Origin: Coriobacteriales bacterium
GTDB lineage: Bacteria; Actinomycetota; Coriobacteriia; Coriobacteriales; UBA8131
Direction of reading: 5' to 3'
DNA length: 34,759 nucleotides
NCBI GenBank assembly: GCA_031268525.1
Contig: JAIRXA010000085.1
Coordinates: 1 to 34,759 of the forward strand
The notes below the pieces were generated by a model that was not told the DNA's origin, searched no databases, and was given only the letters and a program-made list of their open reading frames with translations. Positions 31,481-34,759 of the stretch are shown one piece after another. Each line of letters starts with the position of its first letter. Positions within the stretch are counted from its first letter, which is position 1. Made by a program: the position numbers and the translations under genes.

Positions 31481-34470
31481 GAGTTCCTCGCAGGAGTCTG
31501 CTCACGTCGTTCCAACTCGTCTTTTGCTGCTGTGCTTCGATAATCCACCTTGAGATCGATATCGCGTAATTGCGGCAACTCGTCAATGTGCAACCCGGGT
31601 CTCTCGTTGTTGTTTCTTGCTGGGTTCTGGTCTGTTTCATTCAACATTTGGACTTTAAAGTCCTCTTGCGGAGAAACTGAAGTAAGGCCGTGAACGAGAC
31701 AGAACGCGAACTCAACAAAACCTTTTAGCTTGTCCCCAAACCAAGGATTAATGAGTTTAGAACTATCGATATGAACAGCAAAGGCATCTTCGCCACAACC
31801 GTGCGCATTATTGTGAGCGCCTATTCCAACGGGTCTGGATACCGTCAAGCCTCGTATTGCACATTCAAAAATGTAAAGCGAGAGGGTGTTTTGCTCTACA
31901 AAATCCACTGATGAGCCAGCCACAAAAGCCATGGCCAGAGAGTGTGGGTTTTTGGTAGCGGACCCTGCATCTGAAGCCATGAATTTGCAATCTCGTATCA
32001 TCAGAGATGAAACACGCCCACCGAGAAGAAGCATCCCTCCCGTTTGGCTGCGAACAGTTCCAGCATTAGGATCGATTTGTTGTGAGGGAATGGCTGCAAC
32101 TCCTGATGTCAAGGAATAGAGGAGCATGGATGCCGCACTGTCCTTGTGAATCCCGCGATAATAATAAAGTGGCTCCATAGTCTTCTCGTCTGCTGGAACA
32201 TAAAAGGATGGCAGGCCGTTTTCGCGCATGTCCTGGATGCCTTCCTCGGAGAAACTGCCTGTCACATCATCTGTGTCGACCTCGCCGAGGATCGTACAAT
32301 GATCAAATACAGCGCCATCCAAGAGACAATTGACAAAGACCACTCCTTCAAAACAACAATCATGGAACTTTGACGAGCTGAAATCACAGTTTGTGAATAT
32401 TGTGTTGCGGAAAACAGCGCCTACAAATTCCGATAAGCGCCACCTCAGGTTAACCAGATGTGTCGTCTTGCCGTTATCTGAGCAAAACACATCAAACGTC
32501 TTGCTGAGGTCGCCTTGATTGAAACGCCCCCATACTCTACGTTCACCAAGCATTGCAGTAAATGAAGCAATATCAATGCTTGGGTCAACGTCTGGATTAT
32601 TGTTTCTGCTCCAAGCTGTTAAGGCTCGCCCTAACCCATCATGCGCAAAACGGACCGTTGGACTCTCTTTGCCGGTGACAAGGCAGATTTTGGTCTCTTT
32701 AAGCCATAGTGCAGCAAACACAAAGCCTTTAATTTGCTCAATTAATACAGAGCGTGGGTCACAGGCAAACATTGCTCCTGACGAAACATCATAGGGGTCC
32801 TCGAGCCAAGGCACACGATCTATGCCTGTGAGTTGTGCCGCTTCTTTTGGTAAGGCTTCTCCCATCGCGCCCAAAACAGTCTCTTGACCAGCGCTGAGCA
32901 GGAGGGAGCTTGCTCTTTGTTTTGCGCTAGGGGCATCAACATCTTCCATCTCTCTAAGGGCGTCGTCCCATATGGTTTTGAGTATGTCTTGCCACTTTTG
33001 GACAGCCTCATCGGAGCCGTCTGGCGTTCTTGAAAGTAGAGCGATTTCCTTGCCATAAGAGTCCCTGAACAATTTGTTAAGCTCAACGGATCGCTTATAG
33101 TCATCACTCTTGAGGGGTTGCGTTATTCTCCTCAAATGCTCGCGAACCATTGGTTCAACGGTACCAACGCTGATATCGGGGATATCCTTCGCGGCAAGCG
33201 CACAGTGTTGTAACTTCTGATCTATGGTGGCAGAGAATCCTGCACCCGAAATGTGTTCAGCAAATGATGTCAGCTTGGTAGCCATCTCATCAAAACTGTC
33301 TTGCGAATCTATGACCATATCGAAGAAGCCATCAATATCATGTGCGATTGATTCTCGAAGACCGTCGCGCTCATCGCGTACTGTTTTTACCTGCAAAGCG
33401 TTTGGGCTTTTTTCGATGGCCTGACGCACCGACGACAAACTGAGCCACCAGGAGAAGTCTTCAAACTCATCAAGACTGCCCTGAGAATTGATGGCCCTGT
33501 CGAAAAAGTCATCAAAACAATAAAGTGCTAAATGGAGCAGATGTTCTCTTGTTATTATTGTTCGCGTATTTTCAAAACGTTTATTGGCAGTCCAATAGAG
33601 AGCGTACAGTACTGCCTGTAGGCTGAGCAGCCAAGAAGAGTCCATCAGCTTTTCTGAGTTGTAAAATGTTTTAAAAAGCACATTCGCAACATCCCCTTCT
33701 GTTGCAAGCTCACCAGCACTATCCCTATCCTGCCCTACTTTATCAGGAGTCCCCAATGCGCCACTATTATTAATAATCCTCTCGATTGCATTTTTATCGG
33801 TAATGGGAAAGAGCCGAAACGTATCGAAGCTGCAGGCCCTCAGTTTTGCCATGATGTCCTTCAGCTTATAGTCGTATTCAGAGCGTAGAGACACAACGAT
33901 CTTCAAGCTGAAATTTCGATTGATATACGACAGCCAGTCAGAAAACAGATCTACCTCTCTTATGGTAGAGTGTCTGATGAACTCCTCAAATTGATCGAGA
34001 ATCAATACGGGTATCCCCTCAAAATCGCAAAGCGTTCTGGCAAGCCCGTACTTTGGGTCCTTGCCCATCTCGTCTGTCAGCCATCTTCTATTTTCCTCAT
34101 TAAACTGCCCAAGAAAAATGCTCTCGATATAGTGCTCAAACCCTTCGCTCCTTATTTTCTGTATCTCTTCGCGCCCTCCCCAATTGGAACAGAAAAATGG
34201 GACAAACTGGTATTTTTCCATCACAGTGCGCAAACCAACTTGAAGAAACGACGATTTTCCGACGCCTGATTCGCCATGAAGTACAACAAGACTGTTGTCA
34301 TCCAGAGAATACATAAATTTATCGAGGTCGTTACCGCGGCCCTCAAACGGCTTACCTTCCTCGTAATCCTTCAGGTCCAAGGGTCTTGGACCTGGCCATG
34401 GACACTCAGATTCAATGCAGTTAACAGCGTCGCGCCACAGCTGCAGTGGGCTGCTTGTGCAATCAGACAT
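31477..34470 (-). CDS. nSTAND-type P-loop NTPase with pentapeptide repeats
   Basis: A 997-residue protein. Near the N-terminus, PWPGPRPLDL and FEGRGNDLDKF precede Walker A HGESGVGKSS (66-73), and Walker B is VLILDQFEEF (Asp159). The PGxRPF lead-in and DQFEE motif are typical of the nSTAND1 group of signalling NTPases in bacterial conflict systems. The helical middle contains a repeat: FFDRAINSQGSLDEF (322-336) and FFDMVIDSQDSFDEM (382-396). Residues ~675-730 hold degenerate pentapeptide repeats (AVFRNTIFTNCDF, FHDCCFEGVVF). The last ~270 residues are unassigned. The ATG at 34470 has AAGGAG upstream; the frame opens at 34500. It likely senses a trigger and activates an effector. The effector domain is not obvious to me. 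Confidence 0.82.
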   Translation of the reverse strand: MSDCTSSPLQLWRDAVNCIESECPWPGPRPLDLKDYEEGKPFEGRGNDLDKFMYSLDDNSLVVLHGESGVGKSSFLQVGLRTVMEKYQFVPFFCSNWGGREEIQKIRSEGFEHYIESIFLGQFNEENRRWLTDEMGKDPKYGLARTLCDFEGIPVLILDQFEEFIRHSTIREVDLFSDWLSYINRNFSLKIVVSLRSEYDYKLKDIMAKLRACSFDTFRLFPITDKNAIERIINNSGALGTPDKVGQDRDSAGELATEGDVANVLFKTFYNSEKLMDSSWLLSLQAVLYALYWTANKRFENTRTIITREHLLHLALYCFDDFFDRAINSQGSLDEFEDFSWWLSLSSVRQAIEKSPNALQVKTVRDERDGLRESIAHDIDGFFDMVIDSQDSFDEMATKLTSFAEHISGAGFSATIDQKLQHCALAAKDIPDISVGTVEPMVREHLRRITQPLKSDDYKRSVELNKLFRDSYGKEIALLSRTPDGSDEAVQKWQDILKTIWDDALREMEDVDAPSAKQRASSLLLSAGQETVLGAMGEALPKEAAQLTGIDRVPWLEDPYDVSSGAMFACDPRSVLIEQIKGFVFAALWLKETKICLVTGKESPTVRFAHDGLGRALTAWSRNNNPDVDPSIDIASFTAMLGERRVWGRFNQGDLSKTFDVFCSDNGKTTHLVNLRWRLSEFVGAVFRNTIFTNCDFSSSKFHDCCFEGVVFVNCLLDGAVFDHCTILGEVDTDDVTGSFSEEGIQDMRENGLPSFYVPADEKTMEPLYYYRGIHKDSAASMLLYSLTSGVAAIPSQQIDPNAGTVRSQTGGMLLLGGRVSSLMIRDCKFMASDAGSATKNPHSLAMAFVAGSSVDFVEQNTLSLYIFECAIRGLTVSRPVGIGAHNNAHGCGEDAFAVHIDSSKLINPWFGDKLKGFVEFAFCLVHGLTSVSPQEDFKVQMLNETDQNPARNNNERPGLHIDELPQLRDIDLKVDYRSTAAKDELERREQTPARNS

Positions 34471-34471
34471 T

Positions 34472-34759
34472 TTAGCGCTCCTTACTCGAACAGCTGGCAA
34501 AGGGACTATAGTTCACAATAGTCCAATTGCCCTCGTCGGCATCAGAAACAGCCGCCTCCAGGTGCTCAATATAGTGTTCTATTGCTGGCGTAAACTCGTT
34601 AGTATTGCTTTCAACGGTGTCGAGCTCCGACCAGCGTAGTAATTCGGTAGCTCGAGGTGAGAGATCGCTATTGTTGATCACCACCCCGATTTTTGTCGGC
34701 CCGAGGTAGTTATTCTTCCTCAGCATTGGAGTAATCAGTTGGGAGATGAAGATCGGAAG
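34472..34759 (-). CDS. C-terminal fragment of an unrecognised protein
   Basis: An open frame entering from the right edge and ending in TAA 1 nt before the STAND ATG, so both are in one operon. The 96 codons read ITPMLRKNNYLGPTKIGVVI, then a helical, acidic tail ending FASCSSKER. An internal ATG at 34726 exists but there is no ribosome site, so I read this as the 3' end of a longer gene. The first ten bases (minus-strand CTTCCGATCT) match sequencing adapter, so the first three to four residues are suspect. Family unknown. Confidence 0.6.
   Translation of the reverse strand, partial: LPIFISQLITPMLRKNNYLGPTKIGVVINNSDLSPRATELLRWSELDTVESNTNEFTPAIEHYIEHLEAAVSDADEGNWTIVNYSPFASCSSKER
34750..34759 (+). 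other. Probable Illumina adapter remnant at contig end
   Basis: agatcggaag is identical to the first ten bases of the Illumina TruSeq adapter. Its complement is the 3' end of the matching adapter. Located exactly at the window edge, it is best explained by untrimmed adapter. Confidence 0.7.

Noticed and set aside
31970..34521. Plus-strand open frames across the STAND gene
   Set aside because: They are short, lack start signals and are shadows of the 997-residue protein.

Overview
The window looks like a whole contig from a draft assembly of a Gram-positive, Shine-Dalgarno-using anaerobe. I infer an actinobacterial member of the Coriobacteriia (Eggerthellaceae or Atopobiaceae type). The basis is the style of the GatCAB, FeoAB and glycyl-radical proteins plus a GC-rich backbone; no rRNA or phylogenetic marker is present to prove it. 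The left edge cuts feoB inside an 18-nt tandem repeat. The right edge ends in ten bases identical to the start of the Illumina TruSeq adapter, so both edges are probably assembly edges, not biological borders.

Left part (1-9.1 kb), housekeeping: feoA-feoB for ferrous iron uptake, with palindromic operator-like sites upstream; a large glycyl radical enzyme; a small DUF4491 membrane protein; then the leftward operon gatC-gatA-gatB-DUF47 (tRNA-dependent amidotransferase plus a PhoU-like protein). A zinc-ribbon membrane protein with five DUF5050-type repeats and a decayed radical SAM/SPASM gene follow. Several of the conserved enzymes here carry unusual low-complexity insertions.

Right part (10-34.8 kb), accessory: a dense block of signalling, chaperone and DNA-processing genes. 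A leftward operon (16.4 to 10.0 kb) starts with a TerY-type VWA protein, a PP2C phosphatase and a zinc-ribbon kinase (the TerY-P triad). It continues with a VTT membrane protein, three micro-ORFs (two of them Cys-rich zinc-finger proteins), a truncated DUF6273 protein and an HExxH peptidase. Divergent from it, a rightward operon (16.7 to 22.3 kb) encodes a SNF2-like helicase, a MoxR AAA+ ATPase and a VWA-like metallopeptidase (DUF2201 type), with overlapping starts and stops. A leftward trio (25.6 to 22.3 kb) encodes a VirD4/HerA-like ATPase without membrane segments and two YbjN-like proteins. Divergent from that, a rightward trio (25.8 to 30.9 kb) encodes a helical protein of unknown function, a DUF4145-like domain fused to a pseudokinase, and a Ser/Thr kinase with intact catalytic motifs. 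A final leftward group (34.8 to 30.9 kb) encodes an unknown truncated protein, an nSTAND-type NTPase with pentapeptide repeats, and a nitroreductase.

My reading, which is inference, is that 10-34.8 kb is a phospho-regulated conflict or stress-response island. Kinases and the phosphatase would set the state of VWA/MoxR assemblies that act on DNA through the helicase and the VirD4-like motor, with the STAND protein as a possible neighbouring sensor or suicide module. Its members are linked by tight coupling (4- to 11-nt overlaps) within each of four transcription units. I see no integrase, transposase, tRNA, CRISPR array or att site that would define island borders.
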